A stretch of DNA of 64,000 nucleotides from Thermovenabulum gondwanense (GCF_001601575.1 NZ_LOHZ01000025.1:62001-126000); one strand, 5' to 3'. Positions 43,932-54,010 are shown, counted from the first letter of the stretch. Notes: generated from the letters alone by a model not told the origin. Translations and numbers: made by a program.

Positions 43932-43952
43932 TTGCCGGAGGGAGGAGAGGCT

Positions 43953-44912
43953 ATGTTTCATACCGAAATATGCGACCTTTTGGGCATAAAATACCCCATT
44001 ATCCAGGGGGGCATGGCATGGGTTGCGACAGCAGAGCTTGCTGCAGCAGTTTCCAATGCAGGAGGACTTGGAATAATAGGGGCAGGGAACATGCCACCGG
44101 AGAGATTAAGAGAAGAAATTTTTAAGGTAAAACAATTAACAAATAAACCTTACGGAGTAAATGTTTATTTTATGTCACCCTTTGTTGATGAGGTTATTAA
44201 AGTAGTGATAGAAGAAAAAGTTCCAGTAATTACTACGGGAGCAGGAAATCCCGGAAAATATATAGATTCTTTGAAAAGAGCGGGTATTAAAGTGATTCCT
44301 GTAGTAGCATCTGTGGCTCTTGCAAAAAGGCTTGAAGGGATAGGCGTAGATGCTGTAATAGCGGAAGGAATGGAATGCGGAGGACATATAGGAGAAATCA
44401 CCACCATGGCTTTATTACCCCAGATCGTTGATGCCGTTAAAATACCCGTGATAGCAGCCGGGGGCATTGGGGATGGAAGAGGCTTTTTAGCATCGCTAAT
44501 TATGGGGGCTAAAGGTGTACAGATGGGAACGCGCTTTATTTGTTCGGAGGAATGTAAGGTCCATGATAATTATAAAAGAGCTATTATTGAAGCAAAAGAC
44601 AGAAGTACTGTAGTTACGGGGAGACCTACAGGACACCCTGTCAGGGTTTTGAAAAATAAATTATCGAGGGAATTTGAAATTTTGGAACAAAAATGCGCTC
44701 CGATAGAGGATTATGAAGCTCTGGGGACGGGCAAATTAAAAGCTGCGGTCGAAGGAGATATCGAGTACGGTTCTTTAATGGCAGGACAAATTTCAGGGCT
44801 TATCAAGGATATAAAGCCGGTTAAAAAAATAATAGAAGATATTATTTGCGAAGCGGATGAAATTGTGAGATCTATTAACTCAGGAAGGTTGTGGGAAGTA
44901 TGTCAAAAATAG
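43953..44912 (+). CDS. fabK: Enoyl-ACP reductase II (FMN-dependent)
   Basis: 319 residues from ATG 43953 behind a GGAGGAGAGG site. TIM-barrel FMN oxidoreductase of the nitronate monooxygenase/FabK family: LGIKYPIIQGGMAWVATAEL, GGLGIIGAGNMP, AEGMECGGHIGE, AAGGIGDGRGF and MGTRFICSEE. The operon position supports FabK over nitronate monooxygenase. No fabI or fabL was seen in the window. Overlaps fabD by 13 bp. Confidence 0.94.
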   Translation: MFHTEICDLLGIKYPIIQGGMAWVATAELAAAVSNAGGLGIIGAGNMPPERLREEIFKVKQLTNKPYGVNVYFMSPFVDEVIKVVIEEKVPVITTGAGNPGKYIDSLKRAGIKVIPVVASVALAKRLEGIGVDAVIAEGMECGGHIGEITTMALLPQIVDAVKIPVIAAGGIGDGRGFLASLIMGAKGVQMGTRFICSEECKVHDNYKRAIIEAKDRSTVVTGRPTGHPVRVLKNKLSREFEILEQKCAPIEDYEALGTGKLKAAVEGDIEYGSLMAGQISGLIKDIKPVKKIIEDIICEADEIVRSINSGRLWEVCQK

Positions 44913-45856
44913 CTTTTATATTTCCGGGGCAGGGAGCCCAGTATGTCGGTATGGGAAGAGATTTATATGAAAAATTTGCTATAGCAAAAGAGCTATTCCA
45001 TAAAGCCGAGAAAGTATTAGGATTGCCCATCTCAAGGTTATGTTTTGAGGGACCTGAAGAAAAATTGCGGGAAACTGAAAACACACAGCCTGCAATCCTT
45101 GTTCATAGTATTATCTGCTTTAATATATTAAAATCCTACGGTGTAAATCCGGATATTACCTGTGGTCTTAGCCTGGGCGAGTATTCATCGCTGGTAGCAG
45201 CAGATGCCCTTTCTTTTGAGGATGCTGTCTCAATAGTAAAAAAACGTGGAAAGTATATGCAGGAAGCAGTTCCCATTGGCACCGGTGGTATGGCTGCTTT
45301 GATGGGACTTACCCGGGAACAGGTTCAGGAATTAATAAAAACGGCTTCAAAGGAAGGTGTAGTGGAAATAGCAAATTTTAACTGCCCCGGACAAATAGTA
45401 ATATCGGGAGAAATTGCTGCACTGAAATTTGCCGTGGAACTTGCCAGAGAGTTTGGGGCAAAAAAGGTTACAATGTTAAACGTAAGCGCACCTTTCCATT
45501 CAAGTCTTTTAGTTGGGGCAGGAGAAAAGCTGAAATATGATCTTGAAAGGATAAATATAAAAGCTCCTAAAATTCCGGTGGTTTTTAACGTAACAGCCGA
45601 TAGTGAAGATGAACCTCAAAAAATTAGAGAATTATTGATAAAACAGGTAAGTTCACCCGTTCTCTTTGAAGATAGTATAAAGAGGATGGCAAATAAGGGA
45701 GTAAATATCTTTATTGAAGTAGGCCCTGGAAAATCTTTGAGCGGATTCGTAAAAAAAATAGATAGGAACGCAGAAGTCTTAAACGTAGAAGATATAGCGA
45801 GCTTAGAAAAAACTTTGAATCAATTAGGAGGAATACTATATGAATCTGCAGGGTAA
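44900..45856 (+). CDS. fabD: Malonyl-CoA:ACP transacylase
   Basis: 318 residues. IAFIFPGQGAQYVGMGRDL is the opening signature. The nucleophile S91 is in CGLSLGEYSS, where Leu replaces the common His of GHSLG, a variant known in clostridia. VSAPFHSSLL holds the catalytic His. It loads malonyl onto ACP. It overlaps fabK and fabG (17 bp). Confidence 0.96.
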   Translation: MSKIAFIFPGQGAQYVGMGRDLYEKFAIAKELFHKAEKVLGLPISRLCFEGPEEKLRETENTQPAILVHSIICFNILKSYGVNPDITCGLSLGEYSSLVAADALSFEDAVSIVKKRGKYMQEAVPIGTGGMAALMGLTREQVQELIKTASKEGVVEIANFNCPGQIVISGEIAALKFAVELAREFGAKKVTMLNVSAPFHSSLLVGAGEKLKYDLERINIKAPKIPVVFNVTADSEDEPQKIRELLIKQVSSPVLFEDSIKRMANKGVNIFIEVGPGKSLSGFVKKIDRNAEVLNVEDIASLEKTLNQLGGILYESAG

Positions 45857-46586
45857 AATTGCTATAGTTACAGGTGGATCAAGAGGAATCGGAAAAAGTA
45901 TTTGTATGAAGCTGGCAGAGAAAGGTTGTAATGTAGTAATAAATTATGTAAAAAACGAATCTTTTGCCCTTGAAGTTGCAAGGGAAATTGAGAATATGGG
46001 CCAAAGTGCATATCTGGTAAAAAAAGATGTATCAAAAATTAAAGAAGCAGAGGAGCTGATTGAAGAAGTATATAAAAAATTTAATAATATTGATATATTG
46101 GTAAATAACGCGGGAATTACAAAAGATACGCTGTTTTTGAGAATGACAGAAGAAGATTTCGACAAAGTTTTAGATACAAATCTAAAAGGAACCTTTAACG
46201 TAACAAAAGCTGCGGTAAAATATATGGTGAAAAAACGTTTTGGAAGAATAATAAATATATCCTCAATCGTTGGGATTTACGGTAATGCAGGACAGGTAAA
46301 TTACGCCGCTGCAAAAGCAGGTATAATAGGATTTACCAAATCTTTGGCAAAAGAGCTGGGAAGCAGAGGAATTACAGTAAATGCAGTAGCTCCAGGATTT
46401 ATAAAAACCGACATGACCACACCAATTATCGAAAAAGAAACAGAAGAAAAAATAATAGAAAGAATTCCTCTAAAGCGAATCGGTCTCCCGGAGGATGTGG
46501 CAAATTTAGTTGCTTTTCTTGCTTCAGATGAGGCTTCATATATTACCGGACAGGTTATTGCTATTGACGGTGGTTTAACTTTGTAA
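45840..46586 (+). CDS. fabG: 3-oxoacyl-ACP reductase
   Basis: 248 residues, SDR family. The cofactor loop VTGGSRGIGKSI (about 10-21), NNAGITKDTLFLRM, and the catalytic S142-Y155-K159 set (NYAAAKAG) are visible. It reduces beta-ketoacyl-ACP with NADPH. Starts inside the fabD 3' end. Confidence 0.96.
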   Translation: MNLQGKIAIVTGGSRGIGKSICMKLAEKGCNVVINYVKNESFALEVAREIENMGQSAYLVKKDVSKIKEAEELIEEVYKKFNNIDILVNNAGITKDTLFLRMTEEDFDKVLDTNLKGTFNVTKAAVKYMVKKRFGRIINISSIVGIYGNAGQVNYAAAKAGIIGFTKSLAKELGSRGITVNAVAPGFIKTDMTTPIIEKETEEKIIERIPLKRIGLPEDVANLVAFLASDEASYITGQVIAIDGGLTL

Positions 46587-46671
46587 TAATCTTATTATTG
46601 AATATTAGAATAAATTTTTAGTAGTATAATATTATAACTAAGAGAACCTATATCTGAAGGGAGGTGAAGTG

Positions 46672-46905
46672 ATGGAAATTCTAGACAGAGTGAAAAAGAT
46701 TATTGCCGATCAGCTTGGAATGGATGAGGATGATATTACTCCCGATGCCTCTTTTATAGATGATCTGGGAGCCGATTCGCTGGATATTGTAGAACTCATA
46801 ATGGCTTTTGAAGAAGAATTTGATTTGGAAATCCCTGATGAGGATGCAGAAAAAATTAAAACCGTGCAGGATGTGGTGGATTACATAAAAAATCGTATCG
46901 GTTAA
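46672..46905 (+). CDS. acpP: Acyl carrier protein
   Basis: 77 residues, strongly acidic. The phosphopantetheine serine is S36 in [16 protein letters not shown] 46672 follows GGGAGGTG; GTG 46669 is an in-frame alternative. It lies 85 bp after fabG; that gap holds a TATAAT (46625-46630) without a well-spaced -35. A terminator separates it from fabF. Confidence 0.97.
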   Translation: MEILDRVKKIIADQLGMDEDDITPDASFIDDLGADSLDIVELIMAFEEEFDLEIPDEDAEKIKTVQDVVDYIKNRIG

Positions 46906-46939
46906 TTTGTCATTATGTAAAATAGAAAAGAACATCAGT

Positions 46940-46971
46940 AAGTCCCGTGGAAATCTACGGGACTTTCTTTA
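46940..46971 (+). terminator. Terminator/attenuator between acpP and fabF
   Basis: Stem AAGTCCCGT (46940-46948) / ACGGGACTT (46957-46965) with partial inner pairing, then TTCTTT. It may give acpP a higher mRNA level than fabF. Confidence 0.75.
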
Positions 46972-47008
46972 AAATAGTATAAAGAATTTATTTGGAGGAG
47001 ATTATTGG

Positions 47009-48259
47009 ATGAAAAAAAGGGTAGTAGTAACCGGACTGGGAGTTGTATCACCCGTTGGGATAGGAGTTAATAAGTTTTGGGATTCATTAATAAATGGGAA
47101 ATCAGGGATAAGCCGAATTGAGTCCCTGGATACATCTGATTTACCGGTTCAAATCGGTGGAGAGATAAAAGATTTCAATCCGGAGGAATTTATAGACAAA
47201 AAAGAAGCAAAAAAAATGGATAGATTTACGCAATTTGCTATTGCTGCTGCGAAAATGGCAATTGAAGATGCAAAATTAAACATAGACCAAGTAGATAGGG
47301 AGAGGATAGGTGTAGTTCTGGGCTCAGGAATAGGAGGAGTAATTACCTGGGAAGAACAGCATAAAATACTTATGGAAAAAGGTCCAAAACGGGTTAGCCC
47401 CTTTTTTATCCCGATGATGATAGCCAATATGGCTTCAGCACAAATTTCAATGGAGTTTAACTTTAAAGGTCCAAATATAACTACGGTTACGGCTTGTGCA
47501 TCGGGCACTACTGCGATAGGAGAGGCCTTTAAAATGCTGCAGGATGGTAGAGCTGAAGTAATAATAGCCGGTGGAACGGAAGCACCAATTACACCTCTTT
47601 CCATTGCAGGTTTTTCTTCAATGAAAGCTTTATCAACCAGAAATAGCGAACCCGAGCGAGCTTCAAGACCCTTTGACCGGGAAAGGGATGGCTTTGTAAT
47701 GGGAGAAGGAGCCGGGGTGCTGGTTCTTGAAACTCTGGAAAATGCTCTAAAAAGAAATGCCAGGATTTATGCGGAGGTTTTAGGTTACGGCTCTACCGCA
47801 GATGCTTATCATTTAACACAGCCTGCACCCGATGCGGAAGGTGCAGCTAAGGCCATGGAGATTGCTATAAGGGATGCCAATATAAAACCCGAGGATATAA
47901 ATTATATTAACGCTCATGGCACATCAACTCCTTTAAACGATAAATTCGAAACAATTGCTATAAAAAGGGTATTTAAAGAACATGCCTATAAACTTTATAT
48001 TAGCTCTACTAAGTCCATGACGGGTCATCTTCTTGGGGCAGCAGGAGCTGTTGAAGGCATAGCTACTATTTTATCGGTATACAGCGATGAAATCCATCCG
48101 ACAATAAATTATGAGTACGAAGATCCCGAATGTGATTTAAATTACGTTCCTAATAAATCCGTTAAAACAAAAGTTAATTTTGCACTTTCCAATTCAATGG
48201 GTTTTGGAGGACATAATGCCAGTGTGATATTTGGTAAATACCGGGATGATAAAAAATAA
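47009..48259 (+). CDS. fabF: Beta-ketoacyl-ACP synthase II
   Basis: 416 residues. Elongating condensing enzyme. The nucleophile C163 is in [13 protein letters not shown]. Later His motifs [11 protein letters not shown] and [13 protein letters not shown] complete the Cys-His-His triad. GGGPSGF-like end [15 protein letters not shown]. The last gene of the fab block. Confidence 0.97.
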   Translation: MKKRVVVTGLGVVSPVGIGVNKFWDSLINGKSGISRIESLDTSDLPVQIGGEIKDFNPEEFIDKKEAKKMDRFTQFAIAAAKMAIEDAKLNIDQVDRERIGVVLGSGIGGVITWEEQHKILMEKGPKRVSPFFIPMMIANMASAQISMEFNFKGPNITTVTACASGTTAIGEAFKMLQDGRAEVIIAGGTEAPITPLSIAGFSSMKALSTRNSEPERASRPFDRERDGFVMGEGAGVLVLETLENALKRNARIYAEVLGYGSTADAYHLTQPAPDAEGAAKAMEIAIRDANIKPEDINYINAHGTSTPLNDKFETIAIKRVFKEHAYKLYISSTKSMTGHLLGAAGAVEGIATILSVYSDEIHPTINYEYEDPECDLNYVPNKSVKTKVNFALSNSMGFGGHNASVIFGKYRDDKK

Positions 48260-48288
48260 TAAATTATTATGTTTAAGGAAGGTAAAAA

Positions 48289-49008
48289 ATGGATGAACAA
48301 AGAAAAGCCAAGCTCGATGAGCTTCAAAAAATACTCGGGATAAGCTTTTATAATTTAGAATTACTCAATCTAGCATTGGTTCATCCTTCTTTTTCCTATG
48401 AAAAGCGTTCCGAATTGGAAGAAAACAATCAAAGGCTGGAATTTTTAGGTGATGCGGTGCTGGAACTTGTAATTAGTCAGTGGATTTTTGAAGAATTTCC
48501 TGAGCACTCAGAAGGCGAATTGACAAAGATCAGAGCTTTTTTGGTATGTGAAGAAACCTTGTCTTTAATATCAAAGGAGTTATCCCTGGGAGATTATTTA
48601 ATTTTGAGTAAAGGGGAAGAATTAAGCGGGGGCAGAGAAAAAATATCAATTCTTGCTGACACATTTGAAGCAGTACTGGGTGCTATATATCTTGATCAAG
48701 GTTTAGAAAAAGTTAGACAATTTGTAATAAGTAAATTTAAAGGAATAATAAATAAATTAAAGGCTGGGAATTTTGTTGCGGATTATAAAACCACCCTTCA
48801 GGAAATTTTACAGAAGAGATCTCAGGATAGGATAATGTATAATGTGGTAAAAGAGGAAGGTCCTGATCACGATAAAACTTTTTACGTCGAAGTAAAGTGG
48901 AAAAATAGAGTGCTGGGGCGCGGAAAGGGTAAGAGCAAAAAAGAAGCGGAACAACGAGCAGCAAAGGAAGCAATAGATCAACTTGATAAAAATTATAAAT
49001 TTTGGTAA
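48289..49008 (+). CDS. rnc: Ribonuclease III
   Basis: 239 residues. The catalytic domain has the RNase III signature NQRLEFLGDAVLELV (about 45-59) and ILADTFEAVLGAIYLD. A C-terminal dsRNA-binding domain (about 165-235, DYKTTLQEILQ and GKGKSKKEAEQRAAKEA) follows. It processes rRNA precursors and dsRNA. ATG 48289 follows AAGGAAGG, 30 bp after fabF. rnc before smc is the usual order, but here spoVS separates them. Confidence 0.97.
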   Translation: MDEQRKAKLDELQKILGISFYNLELLNLALVHPSFSYEKRSELEENNQRLEFLGDAVLELVISQWIFEEFPEHSEGELTKIRAFLVCEETLSLISKELSLGDYLILSKGEELSGGREKISILADTFEAVLGAIYLDQGLEKVRQFVISKFKGIINKLKAGNFVADYKTTLQEILQKRSQDRIMYNVVKEEGPDHDKTFYVEVKWKNRVLGRGKGKSKKEAEQRAAKEAIDQLDKNYKFW

Positions 49009-49024
49009 TTATTTTATAGATAAA

Positions 49025-49051
49025 GAAGGAATTTTATAAGTCTCATAGAAT
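49025..49051 (+). promoter_or_regulatory. Sigma-H-type promoter of spoVS
   Basis: GAAGGAATT (49025-49033) fits the -35 RNAGGAWWW, and ATAGAAT (49045-49051) fits the -10 RNNGAAT, with an 11-bp spacer. Bacillus spoVS is transcribed by sigma-H at the start of sporulation, so the site matches expectation. Confidence 0.7.
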
Positions 49052-49090
49052 ATAAAATAATAAAAATACTTTAGAGGGGGTACATGTGTA

Positions 49091-49351
49091 ATGGAAGTAC
49101 TAAAAGTATCAGCTCAATCAAAACCTAAAGCTGTTGCTGGGGCACTGGCAGCTGTTCTGAGGGAAAAAGGAGTTGCTGAACTTCAGGCAGTGGGTGCCGG
49201 TGCTGTAAACCAGGCTGTTAAAGCCATTGCAATTACAAGAGGCTTTGTTGCTCCAAATGGATTAGATTTAGTAGCTATTCCTGCCTTTGCAGAGATTGAA
49301 ATCGATGGAGAAGAAAGAACAGCAATAAAATTTATCGTTGAACCCCGTTAA
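49091..49351 (+). CDS. spoVS: Stage V sporulation protein S
   Basis: 86 residues, the full SpoVS/Alba-like family length. VLKVSAQSKPKAVAGALAAV and AVGAGAVNQAVKAIAITRGF are near-invariant. SpoVS is a nucleic acid-binding-like protein that acts in septation and engulfment. It is a single-gene unit with its own sigma-H-like promoter, GAGGGGG ribosome site and terminator. Confidence 0.97.
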   Translation: MEVLKVSAQSKPKAVAGALAAVLREKGVAELQAVGAGAVNQAVKAIAITRGFVAPNGLDLVAIPAFAEIEIDGEERTAIKFIVEPR

Positions 49352-49365
49352 ACTGCAGTGAAGTA

Positions 49366-49402
49366 AAATACCTGTCTTTTATAGACAGGTATTTTTATTT
49401 TT
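49366..49402 (+). terminator. Terminator of spoVS
   Basis: Perfect 12-bp stem AAATACCTGTCT (49366-49377) / AGACAGGTATTT (49383-49394) with a T-rich tail. Confidence 0.9.
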
Positions 49403-49403
49403 T

Positions 49404-49437
49404 GTCGGTTTTATGTTAGTCGGTTTTATGATAAAAT
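49404..49437 (+). promoter_or_regulatory. Tandem 12-bp direct repeat and extended -10 before smc
   Basis: GTCGGTTTTATG occurs at 49404-49415 and 49419-49430, a 15-bp period. The second copy ends in the TG of an extended -10, TGATAAAAT (49429-49437). It may be a regulator site over the smc promoter or a local duplication. Confidence 0.5.
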
Positions 49438-49482
49438 TTTATTACTGTATGTTTAAGGTTTTATACCGGTAGGGGGAGCAAG

Positions 49483-52400
49483 ATGTTTTTAAAAAAGATA
49501 GAGATACAGGGATTTAAATCCTTTGCCGACAGGATACAAATAGAGTTTCAACCAGGAATAAATGCCATAGTTGGACCTAATGGAAGCGGGAAAAGTAACG
49601 TTACTGATGCCATAAGATGGGTTTTGGGAGAACAAAGCGTTAAAAGTTTAAGAGGCAGCAAATTGGAAGATATTATTTTTGCCGGAAGCTTAAAAAGAAA
49701 ACCCCTCGGTATGGCTGAAGTAACGGTGGTACTGGATAATGAAGACCATTTTTTGCCTCTTGATTTTACTGAGATTTCTATAACAAGAAGGGTATTTCGC
49801 TCTGGCGAAAGCGAATTTTACTTAAATAAGGTGCCATGCAGATTAAAGGATATACAGGAACTCTTGATGGATACTGGCATAGGTAAGGATGGCTATTCAA
49901 TTATTAGCCAGGGAGAAATAGATGAGTTTTTACTTTCAAAACCTGAAGAAAGACGGTTGATATTTGAAGAAACCGCCGGAATTACAAAACATAAGGCGCG
50001 GAAAAAAGAGTCAGAAAAAAAGCTGGAAGAAACTTCTATGAATATTTCAAGACTGGATGATTTGATAAATGAGCTGGAGTATCAATTAGAGTCCTTGTAT
50101 GAAGAAAAGGAAAAAGCTCTGGTGTATAAAAAGCTCTCTGAAGCGGAAAAAGAACTTGAGGTAAATTTAATTTTGATAAAATTGCACAACGTGGAAAAGA
50201 AAATAAAAAACTATGAACAAGAACTGGCAAGGAATGAAGAGGAATTAAAAAGATTAAAAGATGTACTCTTCATAGCTGAAGAAAAATTAAAAAATAAAAA
50301 TGAACAATATGAAAAAGAATCCTTCAAATTAGAGAAATTAAGAGAGGAATCCCAGGAAAAAAATGTTCAGATTGCTAATTTAAAAAAGGATATAGAGTTT
50401 TATACGGAAAAATTGAGGGATTATCAAACTCAAAAGGAAGAATTATTGGTAAAAATTGAGGGACTGTCGGATAGAAAATCAAACTGTAAAAATATTATAA
50501 AGGAAAAAATATTGCTTTTAGAAGGGAAAAAATTAGAGAGGAATTCGGTGGAAGGTCAAATATCCAGGCTTAAAGAAAATGTTGAAGAAATAAAGAATAA
50601 AATCTTAAAAGAAGAAAAAAGGATTGAAGATTTAAAATCTAATATAATAGATTTATTAAACTCCACAGCTGAAAGAAAAAACATATTGTCAAGCCTTAAC
50701 ACCATGAATGATTCCTTAAAGAAAAGGAAAGAACAGATTATTGGGGAAGTAGAACGATTACAAAGAACAAACCAGATTACCTCTCAGGAAATCGAAGCTA
50801 TTGAAAAAAGAGTGAAAATGCTTGATAGTAATTCTGCGATTTTAAAATCTGGTTTAAATAGATTGTGCAAAGAAATATCATTGTTAGAAGACAAATTACG
50901 TGATTTACAAAAGATGCTATCGGATAAGGCGGCGAAATACAACGAACTTAATTCACGATTAAAAGCACTGAAACAACTTGAAAATAATTATGAGGGTTAT
51001 CCGGTAGGTGTAAGGAATCTACTATTAGATTTGAAAAACGGAAAGATTAATATCGAAGGTATATACGGTTCCTTAGCCGAACTTATCTATGTTGAAAAAG
51101 AATACGAATTAGCTGTTGAAGCGGCCTTAGGAGGTTCTCTTATTGATATTTTATGTAAGGATGAAGATTCCGCGAAAAAAGCTGTGGAATACTTAAAAAA
51201 GCATAATTTAGGAAGAGCCACATTTCTTCCACTAACTTTGATGAAGCCAAAGATTATAAAAGATGAGGAACTATTACAATTCAAGACTTCCAGTGGATTT
51301 GTAGGACTTGCAGAATCCCTTGTAAAATATGATAAAAAATATATAAACTGCATTTTAAATTTACTCGGCAGGGTAATTGTTTTTGAAGATATGGATTCTG
51401 CGATTATTGCTTTTAGAAAGAATCCTGTATTTAAAATTGTTACTTTAGATGGAGAGATTATAAATCCTTCGGGTTCGATAACCGGGGGAAGCTTTAAAAA
51501 ATCCTTATCTTTATTAAGCAGAAAAAGAGAAATTAACTTATTGAACAGCGATATTTACAAAATAAATAAAGAAATAGAATTAATCAAAGATGAAATGTTC
51601 TTGGTTAATAAAAAAATAGAAAGAAAAAATTATGCATTAAATTACCTTAAGAAAAGCTTAGAAAAACTAACTATAGAAGTAGTTAAATTCAATCAGGAAA
51701 AAGCCGAGAAAAACAAGGTTTTGGAGGAAAGAAAAGATAGGATACATATCCTTTGCTTGGAGCTTGACCAGGTAGAAAAGGATTTAAGGGAATTAGATGC
51801 CGAGATTATAGTAGCCAGAAAAGATATAGATGAACTAAATAAAAAAATATGTGAGAACCAGCAGGAAATTAAAAAAATAAAAGATAGAATGCAGGCTGTT
51901 TTTGCAGAAAAAGAAGAAAAAGAGAAGAAATTAGAAGAACTTAACAATAGGCTTTCCTTAATTAACAATGAGGAATATGGTCTAAGGTTAGAAATACAAC
52001 ATTTACAGGAAAGTATGGATTTAATAAAAAATGAGGCTTTGGAGTACAATCAAAAATTATCAAGACTGTACGAGTTACAGGAAAGTATTCGAAATGAGAA
52101 AATGGCTCGAGAAAAATTTTTAGTTGAAATATCTTCAAAAAAAAATCTTGTGGATAGAGAATATGAGGAATTAAGGACAAATTTTATAGAAATTGAGAAT
52201 GAAATAAAAAGTTTACAAAAAGAGATTTTGATATATAGGAAAAAAATAGAGAAATGTGATACTTCGGTAAATGATATAAAGATAAAAAAAGCATCACATG
52301 AAATGGAAAAAAATTTCCTGGAGAACCACCTTTACGAAAAATACAGGTTAACTCCCGCCCAAGCTTTAGAATTGAAAAAAGAATTAGGAGAGATCGAACA

Positions 52401-53034
52401 GCTTCAGGAAATGTTAAATAATGTAAAAGAGGAGATTTCTAAATTAGGACAAGTAAATTTGGGAGTAATAGAAGAATATGAAAAAATTAAATCACGGCAG
52501 GAATTTTTGATTTCCCAGAAGCAGGATTTGATAAATGCAAAAGAAAAATTAACTAATTTGATTGCAGAAATCACAAAAACAATGGAAAAAATGTTTTTGG
52601 CGACATTTGAAAAAATACGAGAGGAATTCCAGGAGGTATTTGTTGAACTATTTGGAGGAGGCAAGGCCGATATTTATCTAATAGATAAATCTATACCGCT
52701 GGAGACGGGGGTTGAGATTGTAGCCCAACCCCCGGGGAAGAAACTCCAAAATATAAATCTACTATCAGGTGGAGAGAGATCTTTCACGGCAATAGCTTTA
52801 CTATTTGCCATTTTAAATGTTAAACCTACTCCATTTTGTATTTTGGATGAGATTGAAGCCGCTTTAGATGATGCCAATATTGAAAGATTTGCCAATTACG
52901 TAAAAAAAGCGTCCGATAATACTCAATTTATTATTATTACCCATAGGAAGGGTACAATGGAGATAGCGGATGCTCTGTACGGAGTTTCCATGGAGGAAAC
53001 CGCCGTTTCAAAAGTGGTGTCTTTAAAGGTTTGA
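49483..53034 (+). CDS. smc: Chromosome segregation ATPase SMC
   Basis: 1183 residues, full length. The N-terminal head has Walker A GPNGSGKSNVTDAIRW (about 32-47). Two long coiled-coil arms flank the hinge (about 505-670, YPVGVRNLLLDL and NPSGSITGGSF). The C-terminal head holds signature LSGGERSFTAIAL and Walker B LDEIEAALDDAN. It compacts and resolves chromosomes with ScpA/B. It ends 11 bp before ftsY. Confidence 0.98.
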   Translation: MFLKKIEIQGFKSFADRIQIEFQPGINAIVGPNGSGKSNVTDAIRWVLGEQSVKSLRGSKLEDIIFAGSLKRKPLGMAEVTVVLDNEDHFLPLDFTEISITRRVFRSGESEFYLNKVPCRLKDIQELLMDTGIGKDGYSIISQGEIDEFLLSKPEERRLIFEETAGITKHKARKKESEKKLEETSMNISRLDDLINELEYQLESLYEEKEKALVYKKLSEAEKELEVNLILIKLHNVEKKIKNYEQELARNEEELKRLKDVLFIAEEKLKNKNEQYEKESFKLEKLREESQEKNVQIANLKKDIEFYTEKLRDYQTQKEELLVKIEGLSDRKSNCKNIIKEKILLLEGKKLERNSVEGQISRLKENVEEIKNKILKEEKRIEDLKSNIIDLLNSTAERKNILSSLNTMNDSLKKRKEQIIGEVERLQRTNQITSQEIEAIEKRVKMLDSNSAILKSGLNRLCKEISLLEDKLRDLQKMLSDKAAKYNELNSRLKALKQLENNYEGYPVGVRNLLLDLKNGKINIEGIYGSLAELIYVEKEYELAVEAALGGSLIDILCKDEDSAKKAVEYLKKHNLGRATFLPLTLMKPKIIKDEELLQFKTSSGFVGLAESLVKYDKKYINCILNLLGRVIVFEDMDSAIIAFRKNPVFKIVTLDGEIINPSGSITGGSFKKSLSLLSRKREINLLNSDIYKINKEIELIKDEMFLVNKKIERKNYALNYLKKSLEKLTIEVVKFNQEKAEKNKVLEERKDRIHILCLELDQVEKDLRELDAEIIVARKDIDELNKKICENQQEIKKIKDRMQAVFAEKEEKEKKLEELNNRLSLINNEEYGLRLEIQHLQESMDLIKNEALEYNQKLSRLYELQESIRNEKMAREKFLVEISSKKNLVDREYEELRTNFIEIENEIKSLQKEILIYRKKIEKCDTSVNDIKIKKASHEMEKNFLENHLYEKYRLTPAQALELKKELGEIEQLQEMLNNVKEEISKLGQVNLGVIEEYEKIKSRQEFLISQKQDLINAKEKLTNLIAEITKTMEKMFLATFEKIREEFQEVFVELFGGGKADIYLIDKSIPLETGVEIVAQPPGKKLQNINLLSGGERSFTAIALLFAILNVKPTPFCILDEIEAALDDANIERFANYVKKASDNTQFIIITHRKGTMEIADALYGVSMEETAVSKVVSLKV

Positions 53035-53045
53035 GGAGGTGTATT

Positions 53046-53945
53046 ATGGGTTTTTTCAATAAAATTAAAGAGAGTCTTTCAAAAACCAGGAACAGTCTGG
53101 TAAATAAATTAGAGGGGATATTTAAGTTATCGGTAAAAATTGATGATGACATTCTGGAGGAACTCGAAGAGGCGCTTATTACAGCAGATATTGGTGTGAA
53201 GGCCACGGAGGATTTAATTCAAAAACTCAAAGATAAAGTGAAAGCCAATAAGATAAAAGATGCAGATGAATTAAAATCGGCCTTAAAGGAAGAAATGGTT
53301 AATCTTTTCCCTAAAAGTAATATTGGATTTAGTACTCCTGCTATCATTTTGATAGTAGGGGTAAATGGGGTGGGTAAAACTACCACCATTGGAAAGCTTG
53401 CTTATAAATATAAATCCGAAGGTAAAAAAGTAATTATAGCTGCAGCGGACACCTTTAGAGCGGCTGCGGTAGAACAACTCGTAGTTTGGGGACAGAGGGC
53501 TGGTGTGGAGGTAATAAGGCAGATGGAAGGCTCCGACCCCGCATCCGTCCTTTTTGATGCTATAAGAGCCGGGAAAGCCCGTCATGTGGATGTAATAATC
53601 TGTGATACCGCTGGAAGACTTCATACAAAGAAAAATCTTATGGAAGAATTGAAGAAACTTTACAGAGTTGCAGAAAAGGAATATCCGGAAGCAGTAAAAA
53701 TTAGCTATCTGGTTTTAGATGCTACCACCGGCCAAAATGCAATTTCCCAGGCAAAAATTTTTAAAGATGCAGTTAATGTTAACGGTATAATACTTACCAA
53801 ATTGGATGGTACTGCCAAAGGGGGAGTAGCTCTGGCTATTGCTGCAGAGTTGGGGATACCTGTTTGCTATATGGGAACGGGAGAAAGCATTGAGGATTTT
53901 GCTGAGTTTGATCCGAAGGAGTTTGTAGATGCTATCATAAGCTAA
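53046..53945 (+). CDS. ftsY: Signal recognition particle receptor FtsY
   Basis: 299 residues, the short Gram-positive form with NG domains and little of the acidic A domain. GTPase motifs are GVNGVGKTTTIGKLA (about 103-117), AADTFRAAAVEQL, CDTAGRLHTK and LTKLDGTAKGG. It docks SRP-ribosome complexes at the membrane. ATG 53046 follows GAGGAGGTG. Confidence 0.97.
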   Translation: MGFFNKIKESLSKTRNSLVNKLEGIFKLSVKIDDDILEELEEALITADIGVKATEDLIQKLKDKVKANKIKDADELKSALKEEMVNLFPKSNIGFSTPAIILIVGVNGVGKTTTIGKLAYKYKSEGKKVIIAAADTFRAAAVEQLVVWGQRAGVEVIRQMEGSDPASVLFDAIRAGKARHVDVIICDTAGRLHTKKNLMEELKKLYRVAEKEYPEAVKISYLVLDATTGQNAISQAKIFKDAVNVNGIILTKLDGTAKGGVALAIAAELGIPVCYMGTGESIEDFAEFDPKEFVDAIIS

Positions 53946-53981
53946 GGTCTATTTAATTCATACAAAAATTATTTTAAAAGA

Positions 53982-54010
53982 TTGACATATAATCATTTTT
54001 TTTTTAGAAT
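53982..54010 (+). promoter_or_regulatory. Promoter of ylxM-ffh operon
   Basis: TTGACA (53982-53987), exactly 17 bp, TAGAAT (54005-54010). Very close to consensus, 46 bp before the ylxM start. Confidence 0.8.

Noticed and set aside
43928-44125. Alternative plus-strand frame at the fabK start
   Set aside because: Overlaps the clearly conserved fabK N-terminus in another frame and has Arg/Gly-rich content without a family pattern.
46618-46634. FapR-like string TTAGTAGTATAATATTA before acpP
   Set aside because: Only the left arm matches; the CC core and the right arm differ, and AT-rich sequence makes such partial matches common.
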